From Neoroseomonas terrae (GTDB taxonomy: Bacteria > Pseudomonadota > Alphaproteobacteria > Acetobacterales > Acetobacteraceae), in the NCBI RefSeq assembly GCF_018129025.1, contig NZ_JAAEDI010000019.1:62001-126000 (forward strand): 64,000 nt of DNA. The letters run 5' to 3'. The translations under genes and the position numbers were made by a program. Within the stretch, counting starts at the first letter, position 1. Each line of letters opens with the position of its first letter. This document shows positions 19,101 to 27,131 of this stretch, piece by piece. The notes under the pieces are model-generated. The model saw only the letters and a list, made by a program, of their open reading frames with translations. It did no database searches and was not told the DNA's origin.

Positions 19101-19335
19101 GGCCGTGGCGACGGGGGCGGGGGCGGAAAGCCGCTCGGCGCTGGGTGTGGTGATCGTCGGTGGCATCACGCTATCGACCTTCGTCACCCTTTATGCCGTG
19201 CCGGCGCTGTATCTGCTGCTTGCGCCCTATACCAAGCCGATCGGGGCGATCGCGGCGAAGCTCGCCGATCTCGAGGCCGAGCAGCGGCGCAGTGGCGGCA
19301 AGGGCCATGGGCACGGGCCCCAGCCGGCGGAGTGA
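16192..19335 (+). CDS. RND family efflux transporter permease
   Basis: 1047 residues, the usual size of an AcrB/MexF-type pump. It starts with LSDVSIKRPVFAMVISLLLTVLGLFAL and has two large periplasmic loops (about 40-330 and 560-870) with membrane bundles after each. The proton-relay Asp pair is in GLVVDDAIVVLENIHR (TM4) and the second bundle carries LMAKNGILVVEFANQLRDRG. SLSM-like pore features are less clear, so the substrate is open: drugs, dyes or solvents. Composition is typical for the chromosome. It forms an operon with the adaptor gene. Confidence 0.93.
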   Translation: MVLSDVSIKRPVFAMVISLLLTVLGLFALMRMPIREYPKIDPPIIQVITTYTGASAPVVDSQITELLESAVAGIEGIKTITSTSRDERSVITLEFHLSRDVDAAANDVRDKVARALARLPDQAETPIVQKVDGDSRPILWIALVSDRLTPLDLTDLAQRRIVDRLAIVEGVAQVLIQGERRFSMRVWLDRQALAARNLTVQDVEDAIRRENVELPGGRIESNARELTVRTDTRMSRPEQFREMVVRRGEGGAQVLLGEVARIEIGAEDTRGGYRINGRPAIGLGILRQSTANTLSVADGVKAEMERIRPSLPEGVDTIIGYDESLFISQSIYEVEHALMIALALVIGVIFLFLRSVRATIIPAVAIPVSIIASFIAMAALGFSVNVLTLLGLVLAIGLVVDDAIVVLENIHRRIEGGEPVLLASIYGAREIAFAVIATTLVLVAVFVPLSFMGGNTGRLFTEFGLALAASVLFSGLIALTLTPMMCSKLLKPHQGETWLIRATEPFFLGMNGGLRWTLSRALRAPLITLAASALLCLFGVALYGALPKEFAPTEDRGVVIIPTTGPEGASFGYTMEHVTQIERLLQRYVDNGEAAAVFSTVGGFQRPAIGNVANIFIRLSPWADRQRSQQTIAAEVFPDIAAIPGVRGFALNPPSLGARGFQPPVQFVIGGPDYETLVDWRDRFLARARENPRLLNLDHNFKETKPEVRVEIDRRKAADLGISIAAVGRTIETMMGSREVTTYVVGGQEYKVLLQAPTEMRISPYDLQNVFVRTGSGGLVPLSNVVQLTERARAQTLSREDRVRAITITASLAPGYSLGDALNYLDGVAREVLPSDARISYRGQSLEFKESSGALYVTFAMALLVVFLVLAAQFESFVHPFVILLSTPLAITGGLLALWLTGQSLNIFSQIGMILLIGLMAKNGILVVEFANQLRDRGLSIHDAILEASVVRLRPILMTSIATVLGAVPLAVATGAGAESRSALGVVIVGGITLSTFVTLYAVPALYLLLAPYTKPIGAIAAKLADLEAEQRRSGGKGHGHGPQPAE

Positions 19336-19400
19336 CGAGGGGGGCGCGACGGTCTAGCCTCCGCGCCCACTGTTGAGTGAATCGTGGGAAGGATGTCCGT

Positions 19401-21167
19401 ATGACTGAGGGTCGGCGCGCGGCTGCGGGGCGCACGGGGGGCAAGCTGCTGGCGGATGCGCTGGTGGCGCAGGGTGTCACGCACGCCTTCTGCGTGCCGG
19501 GTGAATCCTATCTCGATCTGCTGGACGGGCTGTATTCGGTGCGCAACCGGCTGCAGCTGGTCACCTGCCGTTTCGAGGCCGGCGCGGTCCACATGGCCGA
19601 AGCCTATGGCAAGCTGACCGGTAAGCCGGGGGTTGCGATCGTGACGCGCGGGCCTGGTGCCTGCCACGCCTCGATCGGCGTGCATGTCGCCTTCCAGGAT
19701 TCGACGCCGCTGGTGCTCCTGGTGGGCCAGATCCCGGTCGAGGAAACCGACCGCGAGACCTTCCAGGAAGTCGACTACCGACAGATGTTCGGCCCGCTCG
19801 CGAAGTGGGTCACGCAGATCGACGACGAGAAGCGCATCCCCGAGCTTATGGCGCACGCGTTCGATGTGGCGACCTCCGGTCGGCCGGGGCCTGTGGTCGT
19901 CGCGATCAGCGAGGAGATGCAGAAGCGTCTTTCGACCGCGCCGGACATCGGGCCGGCCGAGGTGTTGCCGCCGCACCCCGCGCCCGACGCGATGGACCGC
20001 GTGATGAAGATGCTGGGGGCGGCGAAGAAGCCCCTCGCGGTGTTGGGTGGGTCGCGCTGGACGGAGCAGGGCCGGGCGGACATCCGCGACTGGCTGCTCG
20101 CGAACGACCTGCCGGTGTCGGTCGCCTTCCGCCGCATGGGGCTGTTCGACGGGACGTCGGCGAACTATGTCGGCGACCTTGGCGTCGGCGCGGATGGTGC
20201 ACTTGTCGCGAAGGCGAAGGAATCGGACCTGATCCTCGCCATAGGCACCCGCATCGGGGAGCCGGTGAGCCAAGGCTACACGCTGCTCGACATGGCGGGT
20301 GCGACGCCCATCGTCCATGTCTATCCCGACCAGGCGGAGATCGGTCGGGTGTATCGGCCGGCGCTCGGGATCGTGTCCGAGGTGAATGCATTCGCCGCCG
20401 CAGCGAAGGCTGCCGGCGCGGTGAAGAAGCCGGCCTGGAGCGGCTGGACGAAGGAACTGCGCGCCGCGCGGCTCGCCCAGGCCAAGCCGCAGGACTACGA
20501 AGGCCCGCTGAACCTCGCCACCGCCTTGCAGGCGCTGGAGAAGGAGCTGCCGCCCGACACCATCTTCACGACCGACGCCGGCAATTTCGCGACCTGGCCG
20601 AACCGCTTCATGCATTTCAGCGAGAAGCAGGACTTCCTCGGCCCGACCAACGGCGCGATGGGCTATTCGGTGCCGGCGGCGATCGGCGCGAAGATCACGC
20701 ATCCGGACCGGACCGTGATCGCCTTCGTCGGCGACGGCGGGTTCCTGATGACCGGGCAGGAGATCGCGACGGCGTTCCATCACTCGGTGAACCCCATCAT
20801 CCTGGTGTTCAACAATCAGATGTACGGCACGATCCGCATGTACCAGGAGCGGGTCTATCCGGCGCGCGTCTCCGGCACTGCGCTGACCAACCCCGACTTC
20901 GCGAAGTTCATCGAGGCCTTCGGCGGCCATGGCGAGATTGTCGAGACGACGGACGAACTCGTACCCGCGGTGAAGCGCGCCATGGCGTCCGGGAAGCCCG
21001 CGATCGTCGAGGTGCGGACGAACCCCGAGCAGGTGACGAACCGCGCGACGATCGCCGACCTGCGGGCGCAGGCGGCGAAGGCGGCCGGTGCGACCGAGGC
21101 GGCCCAACCCGCGCAGGCCGCCCGCACGACGCCGGCGCCGCGGCGCACCGGGCCGCGCCTGCGCTGA
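19401..21167 (+). CDS. thiamine diphosphate-dependent enzyme, acetolactate synthase-like
   Basis: 588 residues from ATG 19401 (AAGGA upstream); a GTG at 19377 is a weaker option. Three ThDP-enzyme domains are visible: the N-terminal PYR domain with the catalytic Glu in CRFEAGAVHMAEAYGK, a central domain, and the C-terminal PP domain with the cofactor motif GDGGFLMTGQEIATA and NNQMYGTIRMYQE. The close homologues of this layout are often annotated as acetolactate synthase large subunit, but no small-subunit gene is next to it and it could be a decarboxylase or oxalyl-CoA type enzyme. The Ala/Arg-rich tail after residue 560 is not part of the fold. Confidence 0.85.
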   Translation: MTEGRRAAAGRTGGKLLADALVAQGVTHAFCVPGESYLDLLDGLYSVRNRLQLVTCRFEAGAVHMAEAYGKLTGKPGVAIVTRGPGACHASIGVHVAFQDSTPLVLLVGQIPVEETDRETFQEVDYRQMFGPLAKWVTQIDDEKRIPELMAHAFDVATSGRPGPVVVAISEEMQKRLSTAPDIGPAEVLPPHPAPDAMDRVMKMLGAAKKPLAVLGGSRWTEQGRADIRDWLLANDLPVSVAFRRMGLFDGTSANYVGDLGVGADGALVAKAKESDLILAIGTRIGEPVSQGYTLLDMAGATPIVHVYPDQAEIGRVYRPALGIVSEVNAFAAAAKAAGAVKKPAWSGWTKELRAARLAQAKPQDYEGPLNLATALQALEKELPPDTIFTTDAGNFATWPNRFMHFSEKQDFLGPTNGAMGYSVPAAIGAKITHPDRTVIAFVGDGGFLMTGQEIATAFHHSVNPIILVFNNQMYGTIRMYQERVYPARVSGTALTNPDFAKFIEAFGGHGEIVETTDELVPAVKRAMASGKPAIVEVRTNPEQVTNRATIADLRAQAAKAAGATEAAQPAQAARTTPAPRRTGPRLR

Positions 21168-21171
21168 GGGT

Positions 21172-21570
21172 TCAGGGTGCTGCGCCGACCTCGCGCAGCA
21201 CCTCCTCCGCCGTGCGCATGGCCGCGATGGCGGCGGGGAAACCCGCATAGGCGCAGGCGTGGGTGATGACCTCGGCAATTTCGGCCGGCGTGCAGCCATT
21301 GTTCAGGGCGCCGACGAGATGGCCGCGCAGTTCGTGATGCTGGCTCATCGCCACCAGCATGCCGATGGTGACCATGCTGCGCTCCCGCCGGGTGATGACG
21401 TCCCGCGTCCAGAGCGTGGCGTAGGGGAATTCCTCCGACAGATGGCGCAGCGCCTGGTTCAGCGGCGTGGTGCTGGCGTCGCGCTTTGCCACGTAGGCAT
21501 CGCCCAGGACCTCCTTCATCGTCTGGCGTCCCGTGGATTGCAGCGCGCCATGCGCGTCTGTGTCGGTCAT
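21172..21570 (-). CDS. carboxymuconolactone decarboxylase family protein
   Basis: 132 residues from ATG 21570 with GGAGGAA nine bases upstream. The CMD core is seen in TRDVITRRERSMVTIGMLVAMSQHHELRGHLVGALNNGCTPAEIAEVITHACAYAGFPAA, which matches PcaC-like proteins. The peroxidase Cys-x-x-Cys of AhpD is absent (only the Cys of NNGC and of HACAY). It may act as 4-carboxymuconolactone decarboxylase or on a related lactone; no other protocatechuate genes are near. The gene converges with the ThDP enzyme and is divergent to the flavodoxin-like gene. Confidence 0.8.
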   Translation of the reverse strand: MTDTDAHGALQSTGRQTMKEVLGDAYVAKRDASTTPLNQALRHLSEEFPYATLWTRDVITRRERSMVTIGMLVAMSQHHELRGHLVGALNNGCTPAEIAEVITHACAYAGFPAAIAAMRTAEEVLREVGAAP

Positions 21571-21620
21571 CGCGGTTCCTCCTGCATGATGATGCGGGAG
21601 CATAGGCACGGGCCGTTCCG

Positions 21621-22112
21621 ATGACGAAGACGCTGCTGGTAGTCTTCCATTCCATGACCGGCGGAACCCGGCAGATGGCCGAGGCCGCGGCGCGCGCGGC
21701 GGAAGGCGAGGGCGTGGCCGTGCGGCTGTTGGAGGCGTGCGACGCCGGGCCCGCGGATGTGCTCGGCGCCGATGCGTTCATCTTCGCGACGCCGGAGAAT
21801 CTCGCCGCGATGGCGGGGATGATGAAGGACTTCTTCGATCGGACCTATTACGCCGCGCTCGGACGGATCGAAGGGCGTGCCTACGGGCTGATGGTCTGCG
21901 CCGGCAGCGACGGGACCAACGCTGTGCGGCAGGTGGCGCGCATCGCGATAGGGTGGCGACTGCGGGCGGCGGCGGAACCGATCATCGTATGCACACACGC
22001 GCAGACGCCGGAGGCGATCCTCGCGGCGAAGGTGATCCCGCCGGATGAGATCGCTCGCTGTGAAGAACTGGGAGCGACCATCGCCGCCGGATTGGCGATC
22101 GGGATGTTCTGA
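21621..22112 (+). CDS. flavodoxin-like NAD(P)H-dependent oxidoreductase
   Basis: 163 residues. The flavodoxin fold starts with the FMN-phosphate loop VVFHSMTGGTRQMAEAAARAAE, then DAFIFATPENLAAMAGMMKDFFDRTYY and a third strand YGLMVCAGSDGTNAVRQVARI. This is the family of WrbA-like or NADPH-FMN reductases. It may be a quinone or flavin reductase in the cytoplasm. The 184-base gap after it contains the hairpin repeats described separately. Confidence 0.75.
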   Translation: MTKTLLVVFHSMTGGTRQMAEAAARAAEGEGVAVRLLEACDAGPADVLGADAFIFATPENLAAMAGMMKDFFDRTYYAALGRIEGRAYGLMVCAGSDGTNAVRQVARIAIGWRLRAAAEPIIVCTHAQTPEAILAAKVIPPDEIARCEELGATIAAGLAIGMF

Positions 22113-22260
22113 GCCCCATCGGATCGCGGCCACGCCGCGATCCGCGAGCGCACAGCGCGACCGCGCCCAGACCGACCGTGGTCGTCAGAGCGGCAGTGCA
22201 GGGCGCGAAAGCCAAGCCGGCGGAATGCCGGCGCCGGCGTCCGAGGCACAGAAAAGCATC

Positions 22261-22333
22261 GAGGGGCGCCGCCCCTCGAGCACCCCGGCAGGAAACTCAG
22301 TTTCCTGCACCTTCGGGCGATTGCTGCGCAATC
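22261..22333. repeat. cluster of three hairpins, GC-rich intergenic repeat copy 2
   Basis: Three consecutive perfect or near-perfect inverted repeats: GAGGGGCGCCGCCCCTC (22261-22277), GCAGGAAACT-c-AGTTTCCTGC (22288-22308) and GATTGC-tgc-GCAATC (22319-22333). The first part matches copy 1 at 7682-7718 almost base for base. The cluster lies between the converging flavodoxin and amidohydrolase genes and runs into the last codons of the latter. It could serve as a bidirectional terminator; REP-like origin is an inference. Confidence 0.6.
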
Positions 22334-23145
22334 GGGTGCCAGCCGATCCAGTCGCGGATGGCCGGGCCCATCACCCGCGTGAGGGTATCGCCCTGCAGCC
22401 AAGGCAGTTCCTCGGTGAACAGGGTGATGCATTGCTTCCAGGAGCACGGCATGCGCGTGATGTCGGTGCCCCAGAAGAAACGGTCTGGGCCGAAGGCGTC
22501 GTACAGCCGGTGCAGCCCGTCATGGATGTCGCGGAAGGGATAGCCCTGCTGCGAGTAGCCCGGCGCACCCGTTGCCTTCAGCGCGACATTCGGAAAGCGC
22601 GCCAGCGCCGTGACGGCATCGATGTTCGCGAAGGCCGCCGCACCCTTCTCCTGCCGGATCAGCCCGCAATGGTCGATGATCAAGCGCAACGCCGGGTGGC
22701 GTTCGGCGATGCGCGCGAATTCGGGCAGGAAGCGCCAGGCCATGGTGGCGATCGGCAGGCCTTCCGCCTCGGCAACTGGCCACAACCAGTCGAGCGTGCC
22801 GTCGAACGGCCAGTTCTGCTGGTCCGCGCGCACCAGCGGATAGCGGAGCCCGCACTGGCCGGGCCGCTTGCGCCAGTTCTTTAGAAGCTCGCGGCTGGTC
22901 TGCTGTGCATCCAGCGGCACCTGGCCGAGCACCGCGAAGCGGTTGGGAAAGCGTGCGGAGGCGTCCTCGGCCAGGGCATTGGACTCCGGGTCCCAGGAGA
23001 CCGGCGGGTGGATCACGGCGGCGTCGACACCGGCCTCGTCCATCTCCGCGATCAGGTCCTCGACCGTGAAAGCGGAGACCTGTCGGTGGTCGTGGCCGGG
23101 CTTGCCGCTGGCCCAGATATGGACCTGCGCGTCGGTGATGATCAT
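22297..23145 (-). CDS. amidohydrolase family protein (TIM barrel)
   Basis: 282 residues. It begins with IITDAQVHIWASGKPGHDHR, the usual opening of amidohydrolase_2 proteins, and carries LRLIIDHCGLIRQEKG with the strand-5/6 His and FFWGTDITRMPCSW with the conserved Asp near the end. These are the metal or acid-base residues of the ACMSD/LigY-like group. The start overlaps the upstream stop by ATGA, so it is the third gene of a coupled operon with the GGT-like gene. The last 13 residues are encoded within hairpin repeats. The substrate is unknown. Confidence 0.8.
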   Translation of the reverse strand: MIITDAQVHIWASGKPGHDHRQVSAFTVEDLIAEMDEAGVDAAVIHPPVSWDPESNALAEDASARFPNRFAVLGQVPLDAQQTSRELLKNWRKRPGQCGLRYPLVRADQQNWPFDGTLDWLWPVAEAEGLPIATMAWRFLPEFARIAERHPALRLIIDHCGLIRQEKGAAAFANIDAVTALARFPNVALKATGAPGYSQQGYPFRDIHDGLHRLYDAFGPDRFFWGTDITRMPCSWKQCITLFTEELPWLQGDTLTRVMGPAIRDWIGWHPIAQQSPEGAGN

Positions 23146-24011
23146 GGCGTTCCTCCCGCTCCCGGCAGTTTCATCGCGGAGAAGCGGCTGTCGAGATGCT
23201 CGATTTCGAGGAAGCCGGCATCGGGTCCGAAAGCCTTGTAGATCGGGAACACCTTCAGCACGGCGAGCGTCGCTGCGCTTTCCAGCGGCGAGATGAAGGA
23301 GCAGTCGAGATCGAGGAAGGTCGGCTGGCGCATCCAGTGGGCCAGTTGCGCCGCCGACAGCGCGAAGAAGCCGGAATGCGGGTTCAGCGCGCGGCGGAAG
23401 GCGACCAGTGCACGGCCGGGCAGGGGCAGGTGAAGGAACTCCTCATCCGGCAGCGGGTCCCGCCAGCGCTCCGTTGCACCTGGGCGGAGGTCGCCATCGA
23501 TCCAGGTCTTCAGCGTGGGGCCGTTGGGGTTCCATTCGAAGCGGTTCGGCATCAGCAGCCGCTTCCAGCCGAAACTGTCCTGGAAGGCACGCAGCCGGTC
23601 CACGAAGCCGGGGTCGGCGATGCGCAGATCGTCCTCGGAATAGCAGAACAGGTCGTAGGCGTTGCGCGTCTCGGCGAACAGGCGATGGGCGGCGAAGCCC
23701 AGCATCCGCGGATTGTCCACCTGCGCCTTCACGTGACGGACGCCTCGGCTTCGGATGAACTCCTCATCCAGCAGATGGTCGCTGCCGTTGGTGATGACGA
23801 CGATGTCGAGGGAATCGACGGCGCCGCGCACACGGTCGAAACGCTTCGTCTCGATGGTCAGGGATGTCGTCGCGCCGAGATTGCCGCGCCAGGAATCCAC
23901 CGCGCGGCGCAGCACCGCCGCGCGCTGGTCGCGGCGATGCGCGTCGGTGGACGAATGGGTCGAGCCCTCCTCGGCCTTGAAGTAGTGGACCAGGGCGAGG
24001 AGGACGCGCAT
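23142..24011 (-). CDS. glycosyltransferase-like protein, unknown specificity
   Basis: 289 residues from ATG 24011, overlapping the GGT-like stop by ATGA. The N-terminus MRVLLALVHYFKAEEGSTHSS, the following VDSWRGNLG and the acidic cluster LFCYSEDDLRIADPGFVDRLRAF resemble the GT-A fold with a DxD-like site, where SEDDL would bind a metal-nucleotide. Other strong features are GWKRLLMPNRFEWNP and LNPHSGFFALSAAQLAHWM. The gene sits between a peptidase-like and an amidohydrolase gene, which does not explain a sugar transfer role. The family name is my best reading, not a firm identification. Confidence 0.5.
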   Translation of the reverse strand: MRVLLALVHYFKAEEGSTHSSTDAHRRDQRAAVLRRAVDSWRGNLGATTSLTIETKRFDRVRGAVDSLDIVVITNGSDHLLDEEFIRSRGVRHVKAQVDNPRMLGFAAHRLFAETRNAYDLFCYSEDDLRIADPGFVDRLRAFQDSFGWKRLLMPNRFEWNPNGPTLKTWIDGDLRPGATERWRDPLPDEEFLHLPLPGRALVAFRRALNPHSGFFALSAAQLAHWMRQPTFLDLDCSFISPLESAATLAVLKVFPIYKAFGPDAGFLEIEHLDSRFSAMKLPGAGGTP

Positions 24012-25798
24012 CAGCGGCCGACCGCGTAGCCCTGCATGCCGCGCGGATTGGCGCCGGCGCGGATGGTGCCGTCCGGTTCCTTCCGTACGCCGGTCAGCCG
24101 GCCTTCCGACCACTCGCCGCCCATCTCCGCGACATGGCCGCGGGCGATCAGGTCTTCCAGAACCTCGGGGGGATAACGGCCCTCGATGACGGCCTTGCCG
24201 GGCTTCGCGCCTCGCGGCCAGAAGCTGCTGATCCAGTGCTCGGAATGGAAGGATGGCAGGTCGATCGCCTGCTGGATGTTGAAGCCGTGGTGGATCATGC
24301 GCATCAGCATGATGGGCTGCCACTGGTCCTGCTGCTCGCCGCCCGGCGTGCCGAAGGACATCCAGGGCTTGCCGTCCCGCAGCACCATCGACGGGGAGAG
24401 CGTGGTGCGCGGACGCTTGCCGGGCTTCAGCCCGTTGGGCAGCGTCTCATCCAGCCAGAACATCTGGCAGCGGGAGCCGAGGCAAAAGCCGAGCTCCGGG
24501 ATGGCCGGGGAGGATTGCAGCCAGCCGGCGGAGGGCGTGGCGCTGACCATGTTGCCGTCCTTGTCGATGACATCGACATGGCAGGTGTCGCCGCCCGAGG
24601 CGCCGAGGCGCGAGACGGTGGGCTCGCCCGAGCCCATCGCCGCGGCGAGCTGCTTCGACCGCAGGATCGCCGCGGCGTAGTCGGTCCGCGGCGTCAGGCC
24701 GTCCGGGCTGCCGGGGCGGAACTCCATCGACGCCTGCTTCCCGATCAGCGCACGGCGTGCATCGTTGTAGGCGGCCGAGAGCAGCGTCGAGACCGGCACA
24801 TCCGCGAATTTCGGATCGCCGTAGAACGCCTCGCGATCGGCGAAGGCGAGCTTCTGTGCCTCGATGACATGGTGGATGAAGTCGGCGCCGACCGGGTCCA
24901 TCGCTGCGACATCGAAGCCCGCCATCAGCGCCATGGTCTGGAGCATGGCGGGGCCCTGGCTCCACGGTCCGCATTTCAGGACGGTGTGGCCGTGGTAGTC
25001 GAGCGTGGTCGGGGCCTCGATCGGTGCGGACCAACGCGCCATGTCGTCGGCCGTCAGCACGCCCTTGTTGCGGCGGCCGGAGGTATCCATCGATTCCGTC
25101 GTGGCAACGAACTTGCCGATCGCCTCGGCCACGAAGCCGCGATACCAGGCGGCGCGGGCGGCATCGACCTGCTTCTCCCGGCTGCCACCGGCGGCCTCGG
25201 CTTCCTTCACCACGCGCTCATACGTGTCGGCGAGCACGGGGTTGGCGTAGACGCCGTCCGGTTCCGGTCCCCCATTGCGCAGCCACAGCGCGGCGGAGGT
25301 CTTCCACTCGGCCTCGAACAGCGGGCGGACGCTTTCGATGGTGGCGCGAATGCGCGGGACCATCGGTGCGCCGTGGCGCGCATAGCCGATGGCGTAGGAC
25401 AGCACGTCCCGCACCGACCAGGTGCCGTGGTCGCGCAGCATCACCATCCAGGCGTCGAACGCGCCGGGGACGGGTGTGGCGAGCAAGCCGGTGCCGGGCA
25501 TGATGTCCATGCCGAGGCCATCCCGCACATGCGCGACGGTTAGGCCGGAGGGAGCCGGGCCTTGGCCGCAGATCACCTGCTGCGCGCCGGTCGCGGCGCT
25601 GTGCACGATGATCGGGCAGTCGCCGCCCGGGCCATTCAGATGCGGCTCGACGATCTGCAGCGCGAAGCCGGCCGCCGCCGCGGCATCGAAGGCGTTGCCG
25701 CCACGTTCCAGCACAGACATGCCGACCTGGCTGGCGATCCAATGCGTCGAGGCGACGGCGCCGAAGGTGCCGATGATCTCGGGGCGGGTGGTGAACAT
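24011..25798 (-). CDS. gamma-glutamyltransferase family protein, second copy
   Basis: 595 residues from ATG 25798, chosen because AAGGAGG lies eight bases upstream; ATG 25852 is a possible longer start. The GGT pattern is complete: ASTHWIASQVGMSVLERGGNAFDAAAAAGF, EPHLNGPGGDCPII, the Thr nucleophile in GGDTCHVDVIDKDGN, and RPRTTLSPSMVLRDGKPWMSFGTPGGEQQDQWQ. It differs strongly from the copy at 9090-10700, so it is not a recent duplicate. It leads a coupled three-gene operon with a glycosyltransferase-like protein and an amidohydrolase, suggesting a shared catabolic role. Confidence 0.82.
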   Translation of the reverse strand: MFTTRPEIIGTFGAVASTHWIASQVGMSVLERGGNAFDAAAAAGFALQIVEPHLNGPGGDCPIIVHSAATGAQQVICGQGPAPSGLTVAHVRDGLGMDIMPGTGLLATPVPGAFDAWMVMLRDHGTWSVRDVLSYAIGYARHGAPMVPRIRATIESVRPLFEAEWKTSAALWLRNGGPEPDGVYANPVLADTYERVVKEAEAAGGSREKQVDAARAAWYRGFVAEAIGKFVATTESMDTSGRRNKGVLTADDMARWSAPIEAPTTLDYHGHTVLKCGPWSQGPAMLQTMALMAGFDVAAMDPVGADFIHHVIEAQKLAFADREAFYGDPKFADVPVSTLLSAAYNDARRALIGKQASMEFRPGSPDGLTPRTDYAAAILRSKQLAAAMGSGEPTVSRLGASGGDTCHVDVIDKDGNMVSATPSAGWLQSSPAIPELGFCLGSRCQMFWLDETLPNGLKPGKRPRTTLSPSMVLRDGKPWMSFGTPGGEQQDQWQPIMLMRMIHHGFNIQQAIDLPSFHSEHWISSFWPRGAKPGKAVIEGRYPPEVLEDLIARGHVAEMGGEWSEGRLTGVRKEPDGTIRAGANPRGMQGYAVGR

Positions 25799-25933
25799 GC
25801 TGGGCGCCTCCTTAGCGGGGAAGCCGATCATCTCCGGCGTCACAGTGGACATGTGTCCGGTTCCTCGGTCTTGCAGCGAAACTCGTCGCGCGGCAGACGG
25901 GGCACGTCAATCCTGCAGGGGCGCGTGCGACGG

Positions 25934-26485
25934 ATGCTGGTGGCGGTGGTGGGTCCCTCGGGCGCCGGAAAGGATACGCTGATGGCGCTCGCCCGGGCAC
26001 GGCTGCAGGGCGATGCGCGTTTCCGCTTCGTGCAGCGCGCCATCACCCGGCCGGCTGCGGCGGGCGGGGAGGCGCATCGGGCGCTCGATGTCGCGGGGTT
26101 CGAGGCCGAGCGCGACGCTGGCCGCTTCGCCTTGTGGTGGAATGTGCACGGGCTGTTCTACGGCATTCCGCGCGACATCGAGGGCGACCTGTCCGCCGGT
26201 CGCGTGGCCGTCGCGAACCTGTCGCGCGGGGTGCTGGCGGACGCCGCAGCGCGCTATCGGCTGCGCGTGCTCGTCATCACCGCGCCGGTAGCGGTGCTGG
26301 CCGCGAGGCTCGCGGCGCGCGGGCGCGAGACGGCGGAGGACATCGAGGCGCGACTTGCGCGCGAGATGACGCTCGCGCCGGGCCTCGACGTGGTGACGGT
26401 GATGAACGACGCGACGCCGGTAGACGGTGCGGCGCGCGTCGCCGCCGAACTCACCCGCGCAGCGGCAGACGCTCGGCGATCGTGA
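25934..26485 (+). CDS. phnN: ribose 1,5-bisphosphokinase
   Basis: 183 residues from ATG 25934. The guanylate-kinase-like fold begins with Walker A GPSGAGKDT (residues 7-15) and has FVQRAITRPAAAGGEAH and the lid FALWWNVHGLFYGIP typical of PhnN. The enzyme makes PRPP from ribose 1,5-bisphosphate at the end of the C-P lyase pathway. It is read toward the main phn operon and its last 35 bases overlap the end of the DUF1045 gene on the other strand, so the two cannot be separated by a terminator. Confidence 0.9.
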   Translation: MLVAVVGPSGAGKDTLMALARARLQGDARFRFVQRAITRPAAAGGEAHRALDVAGFEAERDAGRFALWWNVHGLFYGIPRDIEGDLSAGRVAVANLSRGVLADAAARYRLRVLVITAPVAVLAARLAARGRETAEDIEARLAREMTLAPGLDVVTVMNDATPVDGAARVAAELTRAAADARRS

Positions 26486-27131
26486 AAGGCGCGCCCGGCG
26501 AGGGCTGGACGAACAGGCTGATGGCGGAGACGCGGCGCGGCACACCCGGCACGTCGCCCAGATAGGCCGTGACGGCAGGCATCACGATCGCCTTTTCCCC
26601 GGCCGTCAGGCGGCGCGTCAGCGTGACGTGGAAGCGCCATTCGCCGAAGACGTACGGGTAGCCCCAGCGCGCCAGGTGCTCACGCTGCGCCTCCGTCAGC
26701 CGTTCCGGGCGGCGGCGGGCGATCTCGGCCGCGTCGGCCGGGGTGCGGTGGTCGTCCAACCTGGTGACGCAGGCGTCCGCGAAGGCGTGCAGCGCGGGGC
26801 AGGGGGCATCCTCCCGCAGCGCCAGGAAGCCGTCGAGGTCATGCACGGATAGTGGCGGCAGCTCGAAGGGCGCGGTGCTCGCCGCAAGCGCCGCCGCGGC
26901 CTCCCTCGCCGCCGCGTAGCCATGGGCGAGGCGGAACGGCGGCTTCAGTGTCGCATGCAGCCCATAGCCGCGCGGATCGGCGGTGAGTTGCGCGAGATCC
27001 ACGCCATCCACCGCGGGCTGCGCCATTGCCTCCCCCGTCGCGGCATCGCGGCCAAGCCAGGTCGAGCCTTGCACATGCAGCGCATCGTCCTGCTCCGGCG
27101 CCCAGTAGAGCGCCAGCCGGTAGGGGGTCAT
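26451..27131 (-). CDS. DUF1045 protein, 2H phosphoesterase-like
   Basis: 226 residues from ATG 27131, overlapping the phnM stop by ATGA. The two half-sites of the 2H phosphoesterase fold are visible: GYGLHATLKPPFRLA (His-x-Thr, near residue 58) and RFHVTLTRRLTA (His-x-Thr, near residue 163). This family is regularly found in alphaproteobacterial phn operons. Because 2H enzymes open cyclic phosphodiesters and no phnP is present in this window, it is a candidate for hydrolysing the cyclic ribose phosphate formed by PhnJ (inference). Confidence 0.85.
   Translation of the reverse strand: MTPYRLALYWAPEQDDALHVQGSTWLGRDAATGEAMAQPAVDGVDLAQLTADPRGYGLHATLKPPFRLAHGYAAAREAAAALAASTAPFELPPLSVHDLDGFLALREDAPCPALHAFADACVTRLDDHRTPADAAEIARRRPERLTEAQREHLARWGYPYVFGEWRFHVTLTRRLTAGEKAIVMPAVTAYLGDVPGVPRRVSAISLFVQPSPGAPFTIAERLPLRG

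Noticed and set aside
24011-25798. Recent duplication of the GGT gene at 9090-10700
   Set aside because: The proteins differ in length and in most motifs outside the catalytic core, so they are old paralogues or of separate origin.
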